A stretch of 64,000 nucleotides of DNA. Source: Nymphaea colorata. Its lineage: Eukaryota > Streptophyta > Magnoliopsida > Nymphaeales > Nymphaeaceae. Positions 21,426-34,145 of this stretch are shown here, piece after piece. A program made the translations under genes and the position numbers. The stretch is taken from assembly GCF_008831285.2 (NCBI RefSeq), contig NC_045149.1:6846417-6910416 (forward strand). The letters are read 5' to 3'. Position 1 is the stretch's first letter, and every line of letters starts with the position of its first letter. The notes under the pieces were generated by a model, which worked only from the letters and a program-made list of their open reading frames with translations, made no database searches and was not told where the DNA came from.

Positions 21426-21531
21426 TGACAAACAACCTACTCGACCTATCAATCATGGGAAAGGAATTCCTACCAAAGTTTTCTTTTAATTTAGGACGAG
21501 GCTTTTCCGATGAAAACATTTACACATCAAA
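21275..21531 (+). repeat. Tandem duplication of a ~112-bp unit separated by (GA)n
   Basis: Unit 1 (21275-21386) and unit 2 (21419-21531) both run from AAACCAATGACAAACAACCT to ACATTTACACATCAAA. Each is preceded by a GA microsatellite, so the duplicated block is GA tract plus unit. The copies differ at only about a dozen positions. Confidence 0.9.
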
Positions 21532-22097
21532 CGCCTCCCTTAGTGAAACTTCGTTTATTTTTCTATTCTGCACGATCCCACTTTGCCAACTCCGTCGATT
21601 TTTTGTGCTCATCAACACTCAACAGCAGAATATTCTCAGGAAATCTCAATACAAAAGAGAAAGCGTAGACTACAGAACGTTGCATTACCAAAAAATCTAA
21701 TGACCGGCGATCGAAATCTACTGGTTTTTTATGCTGCAACCTTCTGGTTGACCTTCTGAGATGGCGTACAGAAAAGCTCTCTCTGTCGCCATCTGATTTT
21801 CAGAAGAGACATGTTACGTTTTGACTCCTTTTTGTCTTTTGTTTCCTAAAGAGAACAGCAGTTTCTGTCGGGGCAAAATAGTTCCTTCAAACGGTGACGG
21901 CCACCGGTTCCCTTGTCGTGTGGGGCAGTTTTTTTCCATAGGCCGGCCAGAGCCTCCCCACTACCAGTATAGTTTTTCTCTCAAAAAATGTATTCATAGG
22001 AAACAGACTACCTATTTTTGTTCTCAGGTAAAAGAGAGAGAGCAGAAACAAACTTCTGGTCAATTCTTTGTCTCCATATGATACATACTTTTGCTCC

Positions 22098-22310
22098 ATT
22101 TTGGGCATCGGGTTGGGCCGGTCCGATAAAAATGTCAAAGCAGAAGCCCGTCCACTGTATCGGACCAGCCCGAAGCCTGACCTGTTTATAAACAAGTTAG
22201 GCTGAGCCCATGTGATATGGTGCCTCGGGCTTCGGTTTATGCCTAAGGCCGGCCCGGCCCGATTATTAACCGGCCGAGTGGGCTGACCTGAGCTTTTGGA
22301 CGGGGCCCTG
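22098..22310. repeat. Diverged copy of the 'GGGCATCGGGC' miniature-element family
   Basis: The left end TTGGGCATCGGGTTGGGCC matches the family terminus. The right side has GGCCGGCCCGGCCCGATTATT. The interior differs and no TSD is clear. Confidence 0.45.
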
Positions 22311-23350
22311 TAAAACGAGGAAAAGGAAAAACCCAAATCCAAAAGTGCAGAGAAAACGTTCGTCTCCTTATCTCATTAAAATCTCTCACCATCTTTCATC
22401 TATGTGCCTTCCTGTCCTCAAAACCCTAACCCTAAGTCAGGAGGGCTTATGGTTGCAGATGAAACATGCGGAGCAAGACGAGGAGGACGAGGACAAGGGG
22501 AGCGTGAAGAGGGACGGTGGTGTCGTCTTTCGACCCCCCTGAACCCCAGCCCGAGCTCGAGGGGACACGTTTTCCAGTTGAACTGGGCAGAGGACGATGA
22601 GGACAGGAGGACGAGATGGACGAGGACATCCTGCATCTTCCAGAAGATCGATCTCGAGGACTTTGCTGGGCTTTTGGGTGGCAGTGATGGCAAGGCGGGC
22701 AGTAGACAATGGGCCAGACCGGCGACAAGCGATGGGCGATGGGGAGAACAGGAGGAGGAGGCAGTCTCGCTCGCTGGTTGCTTCTCTCCTACAACCACAC
22801 TGTCAACGATGAGTCGATGAGGAAAAATGAACATTGAAACAAAACAATGAAACTTGAAAGTTGATAGCCAAAGGCCGAATGGAAAGTCGAAACTCTAACA
22901 TGAACGGCCTTCTCGAGCCCCCGAATATGAAATTTTGAAGCCCGGGCAGGGCCGAGCCCGTTAGACCGAGTCCTGACGCACTCATTGAACCATGTGGGAA
23001 TGTTGAAAGAGCCGACCCACTTAGTTCAGTGGTCCATCTGATCATCCACAGGGCTCTAAAACCCGACCGTTAACTTGATATGAAGTATTTTAACATGAGA
23101 TGCCACACAAAATTAAAATTGTAAGATTTTATTTTATAAGATCTATATTCAGTTTCTGCAATTTTATTCATTTTTTATTATTTTAAATATTTTAAGTAGG
23201 TTTATATGGTTAGGTTCATTTACTATGTTTTATGTTGCAAAACCATCTAGTCAAATAATAGACAATCTAGAATCATTGATGAGAGTTACTTGCATAATAT
23301 GTTAAGTAAATGATAAGTTTATGTTTCACATTGCTAAATAATTTAAAAGT
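22311..23350. other. Intergenic GC-rich patch (about 22,400-22,800) and flanks
   Basis: The patch has overlapping open frames on both strands rich in Arg, Ser, Pro, Asp and Glu. That is what GC-rich, compositionally biased DNA gives, and no family motif was seen. Motifs such as GGGCCGAGCCCG near 22950 may be another decayed miniature element. Confidence 0.4.
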
Positions 23351-23354
23351 AAAA

Positions 23355-23794
23355 GCTTTCGCAACAACATGAGATCATTTTCTCGCAGATTTATGAAACA
23401 GTAACAGTTTCTTACTTTTGTCAAACAACTCCTATATGATATAGAAAATTATTGGATCTATGTTTAAAATGGTTGGTTCACATATTTATGGATCTAAAAT
23501 CTTTGATCCCATCACCAAATGAAACTCCAGGTTGTTTAGCATGTTAAACAAGCTATTTCTTTAAAAGACAATTTTTTTTAATAGGATAATGATTTGAAAA
23601 TCATTGTTAGCGACTCGTGGCAGATGTCATTGCTGGCCGCTACAGCATCCCAACAAAAAGTCCAAGTGGCACACTCGAAAGGGACCAAGTGTACCTATCA
23701 TAAGGATTTTTGAGCACCACTTTGACTGTGGTGCACCAAGACTATTGGACCTAGCTGGAGCACACAAGTGCACACTAAAATTCTCTCTCCCTCT

Positions 23795-23835
<41 letters not shown>

Positions 23836-24300
23836 CTTTTAGCAACGACACGAGACTATTGTCTGACAGATTCATACAACAGTAATAGTTTGTTACTATT
23901 GTCAAATGTCATTCAGGAAAACAGTGGATCTAAGATCTGATGGGAAAGGAATGGGATTGGTTGACATGTTTATGGATTTAAGATCCTTGCAAAGGATTAG
24001 TTTTCCAAATTCCCTCCCTTCGTATGTTCTCGAGGTTGTTTAGCGTGCCAAGCAGCCTATTTCTTCTAAAAGACTAAATTTTTTAGTGGGATAATGATTT
24101 GGAAATCATTGTTAGCGACTCGCGACAGATGTCACTGCCGACCGCCACAACATGTCGGCAAAAAAGTCTACATGGCGCACCCAGAAGGATTTTTGAGGAC
24201 CACTTTGAGTGTGGTGCTGGCCAGTAGCTAGCTAGGTCCAAGGGGATCCACTCTTGGGTGTGGGCTTTCACACTAGCTGGGCCGCCATGGACCCATGACG
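23355..24300 (+). repeat. Tandem duplication of a ~470-bp intergenic unit
   Basis: Unit 1 (about 23355-23800) and unit 2 (about 23840-24300) share ordered blocks: GCAACAACATGAGA / GCAACGACACGAGA, GTTGTTTAGC, ATAATGATTTG.AAATCATT, GTTAGCGACTCG, CAGATGTCA, AAGGATTTTTGAG.ACCACTTTGA and GTGTGGTGC-type ends. A (TA)n microsatellite (about 23808-23833) lies at the junction. The copies are well diverged. No coding content was seen. Confidence 0.75.
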
Positions 24301-25509
24301 CAAACACCTTTGGTCAAAGCTTTGAAATCTATAAGTTTGAGATGCAGAACAGCCCACGCCAGGACGGCCGGGACATGTGATTTTGGACTTCGCTCACTTT
24401 GAACTGTCGCCGGTCAAATTATCCCTATGCTGTTCAGTTCAACAGCATCGCTCTATTGGTTCAAAGACAGATAGGTCAAGACATAATATCTCTAGAATGG
24501 TTTGGGATTTGAAAGTTGTCCAATGAAAAAGGACTCATTTTTCAGTGGCCGAGCCCAGATTTTTTGTTTTTAACGGGTTAATTTATAATTTTCAATTCCA
24601 ATTTCAAATTTCTAGAAATTTTAACCCCCCTCTTAAATTTTACAAAAGTTTTTTTGATATGAATATTAGTTTGAAAGTTGAGTATTGAAATAGAACGTTA
24701 TATATCAGCCGAAGGATTATATTTGTTGGGTTTATGATTTGGTAGGTGTTGAACATGACGATCAAAAGAATTTGGGTTTGGATTTTCTTTAGAACCTGTG
24801 TTGGAAAACAATTGGGTGTTATACACACACAAGTGTCTATACAGTAGAGCGCTTTGAATGTTTTGTGTTTGATTTGTGATATAAAAGAACTGCACCCATG
24901 TGTCAAGAGACTTTGTTGCTCGTTCTATTCTTTGCCATGAAACTGTACCCAGCTTCATGGATGAAACCAGAAATTTTTCATGAGAGGGCCGACTTAAAAT
25001 TTCTAAATTTTGACACGAGTCGAAATATCATTTTTCAAAACTTTTATAGAAAACAAGTAAAATTTTCTAAAACTTACATGTAATTTTTTTTTTTTTTGAG
25101 ATGGGGCCAAAGCCCATGTGGGCAGTCAAACCCAACTTTTAAGTTTGTGCTTTTGTGCCAAATTGTCGGCTTTAGTGCCTGAGCCATGATATTTTGGCTA
25201 AAAAGTACAGAAGTCACCAGCACAGATTTGGTGTGGGCACTCCATGTAATCTTTAAGTCATCCCAAAGTCATATTTCCCTTTTTGATGGGTTGGCATGGG
25301 CGGTGGCCGACACCAGCCGCCATGTATCTCCGCCACTAGTTGAGTATAAAACTCTTAGAATGCTTTAATTGGAAATTTCTGGCTCTACTGATTGGTCCTA
25401 TTTGGACCTAAGCGCACACCAATGTTGTCAAAAGCATTTTGAGTGGACCAATTGGAATCGAATTAGTGGCCAATCAGCTGAGTTTGGTGGTGGATGAAAG
25501 GGTGTCATG
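24301..25509. other. Intergenic DNA with no recognisable gene
   Basis: AT-rich sequence. Stretches near 24541 and 24962 (GGCCGAGCCCAGATTTTTT / GAAACCAGAAATTTTTC) resemble each other and one near 27095, suggesting another low-copy dispersed repeat. Confidence 0.4.
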
Positions 25510-25879
25510 TGGGACTGCACAACCAGCCCGACCAACTTAAGCTCCACTTGAATGCGCTCGAAAAAACTTGGCTTGTACTAATCGAGTCGAGATCGTGCTT
25601 ACAAATATACTCAAAACGATAAACAACTCGAGTTCGAGTTTCAAGAACTTGACTCATTTATACCCACTCGACTCACACTGATACTCTATATAATATTGTC
25701 AAAATCAGTGAATCACAAGTTTTAACTTTGATGATAAAAACAAATTTTCACAAGTTACACAAGTTAACGCCTAAACAAGCTAAATAGGTTAAACAAGTCA
25801 AGTTCGAGCTCTATTTCATAAACTTGCTATAAGTCGAGTTTTATGAGCCGAGTGACCAAGCTCGGGCTCGACAGCCCTA
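25510..25879. mobile_element. Miniature element, 'GAGCTCGA' family, about 370 bp
   Basis: The left end TGGGACTGCACAACCAG and the right end GGGCTCGACAGCCCTA are imperfect inverted repeats of the kind seen at 12663-12932 and 26424-26866. The interior shares CAACTCGAGTTCGAG and ACAAGTTAACG motifs. The 8-bp flanks do not match cleanly, so the borders are approximate. Confidence 0.6.
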
Positions 25880-26423
25880 CATGTGTCAGCTTTTAGTTAT
25901 TTTCTAAAATGATATAGGTTTTCCTTTTTTTTATTTTCCCTTTATAAGAAAAATGATTTTTCTCGGGTACATAATTATAGGTCTTTCTTTCTTAGAATCT
26001 AATTTTTACACAACGTAGTTGTGCCAATGGTAGTTGATTTCTCTTTTAATTGACAGATAAATCCGTTTCTGCTTATTCAAAATCCGATATCATGATGCCC
26101 CTCGATCGATTTGTTGCCGAAGATTCATTATTGAACATTATCTTTTTATTGGATTTTGGACTTGGATCTAGCACCATATGGTCCCCATTTCAATTATATA
26201 AAAATAATTGGTAAATTTAGAAACCCTTAATTATTTAACAATATTAAAAACTGAATCGGCCGATTCACAACTAAGCTTAATTGTTCGAAAATAATAAAAA
26301 ATGATCGGTTAATGAATTGAATTGGTGTACCGCCCAGATCGGACGATTCTCTACGATTTTTATAACACTTGCTTCAACTTAGATTGTAGTGTTTGGCTCC
26401 CAGGGCGCAACCTTTGGTGCGAG

Positions 26424-26866
26424 TAGGGTTGCACACGAGCCGAATTGAGCCCGAGTTTGGCCAGCTCGAGATAAAACTCGAGTTGAGCTTATTATAGCAA
26501 GCTCAACTCGACTACATAAAATCGAACTCGAACTCGACTCCTTTAACCCATTTAACTAGTTTAGGCATTAACTCATTAAGCGTTGCTCGTAGCATTAACT
26601 CGTGTATAAGAGTTAGCTAGTGTAATTCATTTAACTTATGTAACTTGTGAAACCTGTTTTGACAATATTATATAAAATATCGGTTTGTGAGTCGAGTAGA
26701 GTATAAACGAGTCGAGTTCCTGAAACTCGAACTCGACTCGTTTATAGTTTTTAGTATCTTTGTAAGCTTGAACTCGACTCGTTTATAAACTAGTCGAGCA
26801 CGAGCCGAGTTTTTTTGAGCGAGTTCGAGCTGAGCCAAAGTTGGCTCGGCTCGTTATGCAGCTCTA
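26424..26866. mobile_element. hAT-type miniature element, 'GAGCTCGA' family, 443 bp
   Basis: The left end TAGGGTTGCACACGAGCCGA and the right end CGGCTCGTTATGCAGCTCTA are inverted repeats. Flanking octamers GGTGCGAG (26416-26423) and GGTGCGAC (26867-26874) match at 7 of 8 positions. The interior contains repeated AACTCGACTCGTTTATA and TCGAGTTCGAG motifs. It has no coding capacity. Confidence 0.8.
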
Positions 26867-26874
26867 GGTGCGAC

Positions 26875-27690
26875 TTGCTTGGGTCAATGGTTGATGGGCG
26901 GCTGGTCTCTGATTCGAGTAACATGACCCTCATTTCTTATGCCAATTGAGAAAATGCCACACAAATTAAAGTGTATGGGCACTCAAGAAACTCTAAACCT
27001 TATAGAGGTGGAGGAAGGGAAGGGGAGACTTGGTTCTCCATATTCTTTTTCTCAATGCCTTTGGAATCTATAGATCTCTTTTTGTAAGAGGCCAGGGGCC
27101 GAGCCAGGAGAGTTCCCATGGATTCTGCCCCACCTCAAAAAAAAAAAATTACATATAAATTTTAAAATTTTTTACTTGTCCTATATAAAAATTTTGAAAA
27201 ATGATATTGAGTTCTGGTCAAAATTTTAAAAACTTTAACTTACCCTCCATTAAAAAATTCTCGCTTCATGTTTGTAAGGGGCCGCGAGTGAAACTAAGCA
27301 AAACTGTCGAAACCTGTTCTCGGTTCTTTCTTTATTTTCATTGCTTTAAATTGGTTTTATTGAACTTTAATTTAAATAAGCAAAATTGATTTCTAATATA
27401 TTTAAATTTTTGCAACTTTTCATTCACCTTTGTGTAATAAAATTACAAAAGGAACATTTTTCATCAATTAGTTGAGTTTTATTGCAAAGTATGTCATTTC
27501 TGCATAAAAAGTGCTAATGTTTTTTTATCAATAAGAATTTCTCCCAAAAATTAAGTTTTTGTTTGTTTACGTCTAAGAATTGGAGCATAAGTTTATTATT
27601 TTCACAAATTGTTTATTTATTTATTTTATTTTAAAAGTGTTTATAAAATTGGCAAAAATCATTTTGAATCTGCTGGTACGAATCGAGCCT
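26875..27690. other. Intergenic AT-rich DNA upstream of MED11
   Basis: No gene was recognised. The region becomes GC-richer from about 27690 where the MED11 leader probably begins. Confidence 0.4.
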
Positions 27691-28592
27691 GGCCCGCGAT
27701 CGATTCCCCTCGCGTTTTCATCCTTCAACTCCTCTTTTCAGTTTCAAAGTTCATTCGAGTCGCCGCTTTCGTTCGCTGCAGCAGAGTGACGGCAGCCCCC
27801 TCCGGCCTTCCCTTTCCACCATCAACAGCTGCTGCTCGTTGATTGGCACCCGACGACCCATCCCCGGTATGTTGATGTGCTCTTTCCTGCCCGAAAATTC
27901 TGTTTTCTCACACGGTTGTAAACCGTGACGGTTCTGCCTTGTGCTCTCCTTCTCCTCCAAGGGCAGACAATCTGTTTCTTCTCCAGCTAATTTTCTCCCT
28001 TGTATTTCGTCTTCCGACATCCCTAGTGTCGTCTGCACGATTCTGATTTCATAGTATTCGGCTTAAAATCTGCGAAAAAGTCTTATGAGACAGAGAAAAA
28101 ATGGTGGATCGTGACTTTTAATATTGGCATTGAGGTGGTATGTGCTTGTACAAAGAGGGAGCTAGGGTTTAGGTTCCGCGAATTTGTTGGATTGGTTGGT
28201 AAGATCAAAGGAACAAGGGGGATCGTACCGCAGGCCAATGTGGTGATGCGTAAGAGATAGGGTTCCAGTATCACAACTATAAGAACTAGTTCTGCCATCT
28301 GTTTAATTGAGGGTTTATTTTCCCTTTTTCTGTTTTGATTTTCTTCGTCTTGAAGCTTATTCCTGTGAATCATTTCAAGAACGATGTCTGAGGAACTTGC
28401 CATTAGGTTTCCCTTGCTTGCTACAAGAAAAGTGGTTGTTCGATACAGGGATTCATGAGAGAACCCTAAGTCGAGGAGAAGAAAAATACTCTTTCTCAAA
28501 CTTTTTGGTTCTGTAGCCTCATATTTTTGCTGAAATTGGGTGCAGACAAAAGCCATTTGATCCGTTAGCTGTAGCTAGATCTTGGTGGTCCT
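27691..28592 (+). promoter_or_regulatory. Probable MED11 5' leader with a 5'-UTR intron
   Basis: GC-richer sequence at about 27690-27866 ends in CCCATCCCCG|GTATGTTGATG, a good donor. An acceptor TTGGGTGCAG lies just before 28547, followed by about 46 nt to the MED11 ATG. An intron of about 680 bp inside the leader is therefore likely. This is inferred from the splice signals only; no long frame crosses it. Confidence 0.5.
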
Positions 28593-31551
28593 ATGAATCC
28601 ACCCAGTACAGAGAATGCCCAAAGCACATCATTACAGCGGCTTCATCATGTCGAGAAGGTACTTTCTGGCAATTGTATGTCATATTGCCATGCAATTCTA
28701 GTAAATTTTAAGCTTGTAATTTTTGTACCTTAAATGTTTTGGTTTTCAGAGGATTGTTCATGTTTTGGAGCTTGCTGGAGGTGTAATGGAGGAGTTGGGA
28801 AATGCGACCGGCCCTAGGATGGATGTGCTTAATAGCCACTGTCTCGATTTCATGCAGTCTATAAAGGTCTGGACCTATGATACAATGCTACAAATACGCC
28901 TTTTTCCACACGAGTTTAGTCTTGTTACTGTTTCAAATGTGGTGAGATTGAATAATTTACAATGGTGGTAGCTGATTGAAATTACAGTCTGACAGGACAC
29001 TAGTATCGAATCTCAGATTGGTCTTGATGTGATTGACTTATCAGAGTCATGCTGGAATATGAGGAAAACAGTCGATTTTTTTAGTCCAGGCGTAAATTCC
29101 TCCATCTATTTGTCCTCCGTTTGAGTCAACTGGATTCAGGATCAGGTTCCAGTTTGCCATTGTTACCATATCTATGTTGCTGAATAGAGGATAATAGTAC
29201 ACCAGTCACAAAAGCTTTCTGATTGATTGGTACAAGAACTTGCAGCACTGAGAAAATAGAAATATCCCTAATACAGTATCCTACATGAACATATGCCGAT
29301 CAACGAACTCATTCTTTACATGTTAAGAGATAGGACGAACCGTTTTAGTTGTTTATTGGGCTCCATACTCCCTGTCTCAATTAGCGATATGGGCTGAAGT
29401 GTGGATCTGGGGTGGCATCCATTACATAGTCATGGTTACTTTTAGTTATTTTTCTAGTTTCAGTTGACAAAGTTGTAATTGCTTACAATGAGGGTGTCAG
29501 AAAGCAAATCAGACATCTTGAAAGTCTCTGTTTTCAATAAGAATAGTATGAATGTCTTAATCAGCATAAGTATGGTTTCTTAGTTGCTTGGATACACCAT
29601 ATATCAAGGTGTAATACTTACACACTGCGGTTATCATGGTGTGATCTTAGTAAAATATTTCATTAAGCAATGAACTGATATAACAGGCCAAATAATATAA
29701 ATGTGTATCATAGAAACACCATTTTTATTTGCTCATACCTCATAGTTTCCTTGGACATTAGCTTGAATAGTTAATAAGCCTCTCTGCAACTTTGGTACTT
29801 GAATCACATCTATGTCAATAGGCTGTGAGATCAAGAACTAAATCACTTCTATAGTGGACATGTTTACCATGAGGACATGCTAGAGCTGATTCATGACCTA
29901 CTTAGATGAACTAGTCAGACTAGCCTAGGCACAAGAGGGCTTTGGCTATCCAGGAACAATTGGATCATCTACTCTAAATAACTTGCATTATGTGCTGGTA
30001 GCTCCAGTTCACTGTAAAGTTAATCAATCTCTTATTATCTTGTGCTCTACAAAGTGCAGATATCAATAAGGCCATCTAAAGAAAGTTTGACATGGAGAAC
30101 CTGAACCTAATTTTTCTGTCTATTTGTTTGGGATAATGTTCTTTACATTGAGATGACACAGAAACTGTATTATGTTGTGTTGATTTTCATTGTTAGGGAC
30201 TAACTTTCTTCCTGAAGTAACAGGAAACCTAACTTTTCTAAGCTAAGCAATGAGGCTGGACTTTGGTGCAGCTTGTGAAACTTTTGCATCCGTCTCCTAA
30301 ATGGTGAAAGGCTGTAACACATAGTAAATAATATCTAGGGAATTACGTGAATTGACATTTGACAGGGAGAAATGATGAAAGTTACCTTTGTAAGGGGAAA
30401 AGCTATAGAGCTTTTTCTTACTCATGTGGAACATGCTAATGAATGCCTCGTGCCACTTTCAAGCAACATCCTTGGAAGGAACAAACTGCTAGAAAATTCT
30501 GGAGCACCAGTGAGAGCAAAAGAGAGAGAGAGAGAAAGAGAGAGATTTTTCAATTTGCAAGCACAATGAGGCTAAATCTTTTTCTGCTCTGGTTTTGGTT
30601 TGTAGTTGTTTTCTTCCTTTATGTTTTCTTCTTTTGCATTTGTCGTCTTTTCATGCAAATCCTCTGTGGTCCTATTCTCTTTTCTTTTTCCTTTGACATC
30701 TTTTTACCTTCTTGCTTTTTTGCTTTTTGATATTAACCTGATTGTCTCTCCTCAAAAGAATCCCATTACCTCAGGTCCATCATATCTGTTGGCATCATTG
30801 AGTTGGTCAATGGATAAGAATTTGACTACAAAGCTGCCATACCTCAATGTAGGAGACCTTCTCAATAGGGGAGAATTCAGGATGTTATTCCAGCTTTCAA
30901 CAGTCAAAGGGAGGGTCTGAAAGTTAAATTAGGGGCGAAACTTTTTCCTCTCAGCTTTTGGGCCAATAAGGATGTGACGGAGAAGGATTATCCCTGCTAA
31001 ACCTAGAAATTTGAAGCTGATCATTCTCATAGGGAGCCGTAGTTTCTTCCATTGCTGTTATTGTGTTGGGGGTATACAAGTTTGTTTCTTTGTAGTCTGT
31101 TATGTCATTGAAAATGTTGTAGCAAGTTTCATAATTAAGACCAATTGTTGCATACATGATTTTGTGCTGTTATGTGAAAGAGGTATTACTTTTTAGCTTT
31201 TATATACATGTCAGTCAGTTCTTGTTCTATGTATTAGTTTAAGTGACGTCCTATTTCCTCCCACCTGATGGCTTTTTGGTAGCCAGCTTCCGTGGCTTCT
31301 GCTTCAGTTGGCTTCTTCAGTACCATTCTATTGGTTTTTTGAGATGCTAAGTGCAGATTAAATAATGTAAACAGGACATTCAGCTGACTCTCCGAGAAGA
31401 AATAAAGAGCGCTTGCGAGTATCGGCCGTTTGAACAGTGTGACTACAGTGCCCGGATTTCTAATGAGATTTGCTGTAGGAAGCTTGAGTTGGTAATAGAT
31501 AAATTGGATGAGATGAAAGAGACCATCAACGAGTGCAATGGTGGAAACTAA
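28593..31551 (+). CDS. MED11: Mediator of RNA polymerase II transcription subunit 11 (three exons)
   Basis: Exons are 28593-28658, 28750-28866 and 31375-31551. All junctions are GT-AG and fall between codons, giving 360 nt and a 119-aa protein, close to the ~115 aa usual for plant MED11. Diagnostic stretches are SLQRLHHVEKRIVHVLELAG (spanning exons 1-2), GGVMEELGNATGPR, NSHCLDFMQSIKDIQLTLRE (spanning exons 2-3) and EIKSACEYRPFEQCDYSARI. Family knowledge: MED11 is a small helical subunit of the Mediator head module. It pairs with MED22 and helps join Mediator to RNA polymerase II and general factors in the nucleus. Intron 2 is long (28867-31374, 2.5 kb) and contains a GA microsatellite (about 30521-30545) and a T-rich stretch. 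No damage is visible. The start is supported by the homologous N-terminus and by the absence of a better upstream ATG in frame. Confidence 0.95.
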
Positions 31552-34145
31552 CGTTCCTTCAGGTGAATGCATGAGTTTATGCACTGGCTATTTTTCAGGA
31601 GCCACGTGTGCTCTCTGTGTTTGTGAACCAGGATGTTGCAGGAATGATGCTTACACCCTCACTTCTTAACTTCTGTGCAATTCTTACTAGTAAATATGAA
31701 AATGCTTGCTGCAAAAGTGTGTATACATGCTCAAAAGTCTAGGAAGTTCTGCTGATCCTAATTTATGCATCCTGATAAAAGGAAAAGTGAATGGTGTCTA
31801 TCGTGCTTCCTTCCCTTTTGAACTGCTACCGGTAAGAGTAAGACCCACCTCATGCGCTCTACATGAAGCATGGCATTTGGAAGAATCTGAGAAGCAAAAT
31901 GGGATGAAGCAAGAGAACATTTTCGAGGTCATCAATCCTATGACGACTATCGTCCGTTCTTACTTTACTTCAGAGTTGCATACCGGTGATACGTCGCCCT
32001 TGACAGTATAATATAACAGGGTGAAATCAGACATGACAATTTGATGAAGTTGAATGTAATAATTTTAGTACAACTCGAAAGCCCGCCCTCATGCCTTGTT
32101 TGCATTCAAAGTACTGCGTCTCTTAAATTGGAACATGGTAAAAAGGTTTCTGTAGACAGACCTGGCAAGGGGTTTAGAACTTTAGACTTAAAACCTCCCA
32201 AGTTGAAAGGGGTGAACAATCAACGACCAGAAATCTTCTTTTACCCACTTCAATAGGAGTGTAACCAAAAAATACACAAAAAAAAAAAAAAAAGTTAAGG
32301 GACCCAATATCAAATTCACTGGTTGATCTCCTTTGGCTCTTTTGAATTGAGTTGGAGTTGATTCAAGAGCGCATCTTTCATCTATTTTGATGTCATCTAA
32401 TAAAACGTTGGAAAAATAACATATTATGAAATGCGAAAGCCATGTATTCAAGAAGGAAAAATTAGAAAAATGAAAAATAGAAACATGTTTTGCGAGTTGT
32501 TAAACAGTAGACGTTCAAATTGTAACTCGCAACGCAACTGAAAAAATATACATTACAAAGCTGAACATGCCAGAAAAAGCAAATGCTTGAGGGACAGCTG
32601 GACTGACTTGTTTATCATCAAATGGAGTTCGGCCCGGCACTTCGTTTCTTTAGCAAAGAATTAGCATTGAGGCAGTTCTTTGTAAAACCTTGTGGGGAGC
32701 CTTTGGCCCCAGATCTAGATGCATTTCCAAGTGCTGCATCAATGATCCTGCCGCTGCTACTGTGAGAGTTCAGAATCCAGCCTTCTCTTGGACTTAATCC
32801 GAAAATAGACAAGGTTCATGCTTTTTTCAGATTTACTCCACAGTTGATGCTTTGTATTGTAGATTCTTATCAGGGGTTGTACTTGGTGCTCGTATATATA
32901 CATCGATCTATTTTAAGAGCTAAAATAAAAATATTAATTAAGGCTTCGAAATATGAAGTATACAAGAAATAGGAACTTTAGATACGCATATACATAACGG
33001 ATTACATTTTATGTTCACGAATTAGCTCCGACAGCTCGAATTTATAAAAATGAAAAAAAAAGCTGTTAAAGTATGTTCACGGGTTGCATTTTATGAATCC
33101 CTCAAATTTAAAAGAATTTAGTTTTGTGCATGTACAGACCCATGGTCAGTAGCGTGCATTGCGAACAAAATAGAGCAATCAGCACGTGAAATGACATGCG
33201 TTGCAAACAGAACAGCCTCTGGACTTGACGAACTGAATTTTGGCACGCAGTTCCACAAATATCTCAATGCGACAAGGCAAGAGGCTGCGATCATGCTCAA
33301 CCTTCACTTTTCACCTTGAAGCCATGCCAACGGTGTTCATCAATTTACCACCTGAACAGAAAGACGCAAGAAACTTGGGTATTGAGATTGCAGAAATGAA
33401 ACTTACAGAACTTTGTGAGAAATCTACACACTCAAAGGCAAGAGCAGTGAGATCAATATTCTTGGCATTAATGAGACCTAAAGGGTGTAGCCAAGAATGA
33501 TACTGCAGACCGAAGGCTCAAACTAGACAAAGTGAAACATAACTTAATAGATTCAAAAGCAAGTCGCAAGAACATTAAATCATTCACCACCACAACAGGG
33601 CGTGAGAGCATTTATAAGATGCCAGATACTCCCTCCGGTTGAAAGGCATTTACAAGTTTAGAAGGAGAAGTTTTCGGAATCATATTTCACTTGAATTACA
33701 TTTTAGAGGAAAGCTTTTCCATTTTCCTTTTCTTCCTGCATTTACAAACCCTAAGTGCTTGATTTTCCTACATATGATAGTAGAAAAGCAGAAAAACCAC
33801 CAGCATCTTTTCATAAACTCGAGAGTACCACCATATAGACACACCTAAAATTACATTCAATTAGCTGTACAATGCAACGTCTCAAGGTCTAGTCTTGAGT
33901 ATCCCTAAAATTCAACCAAAAGACTCATTACAATAGTACTTCATGGTTGGAGTAGAGAAATAGGCAAAGATAGCCAATCATCTATCAAACTCTACAGGAA
34001 AAGAATAAAGAAAGAACAAATACCCCAAATTTGGCTATCTCAAAAACCAACAAAGATACTTCACTATATTTGCAGGAAAACAAAGGATAGGTACAACTGA
34101 TCAGTTAATTTCAATATTTTCTGAGTCCATTCTCCTTAATAAATC
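31552..34145. other. MED11 3' UTR and intergenic DNA
   Basis: The first few hundred bases are probable 3' UTR. Short open frames on both strands (for example 31706-32011 plus, 32618-32812 minus and 33118-33300 minus) show no recognised family. An A13-14 run occurs at about 32280. Confidence 0.4.

Noticed and set aside
22418-22436. Telomere-like AAACCCTAACCCTAAG
   Set aside because: Only about two units, with no array. It is too short to be an interstitial telomere tract.
22345-22842. Several ~90-138-aa frames on both strands in a GC-rich patch
   Set aside because: Overlapping frames on both strands, biased composition, and no recognisable motif or splice signals. Treated as non-coding.
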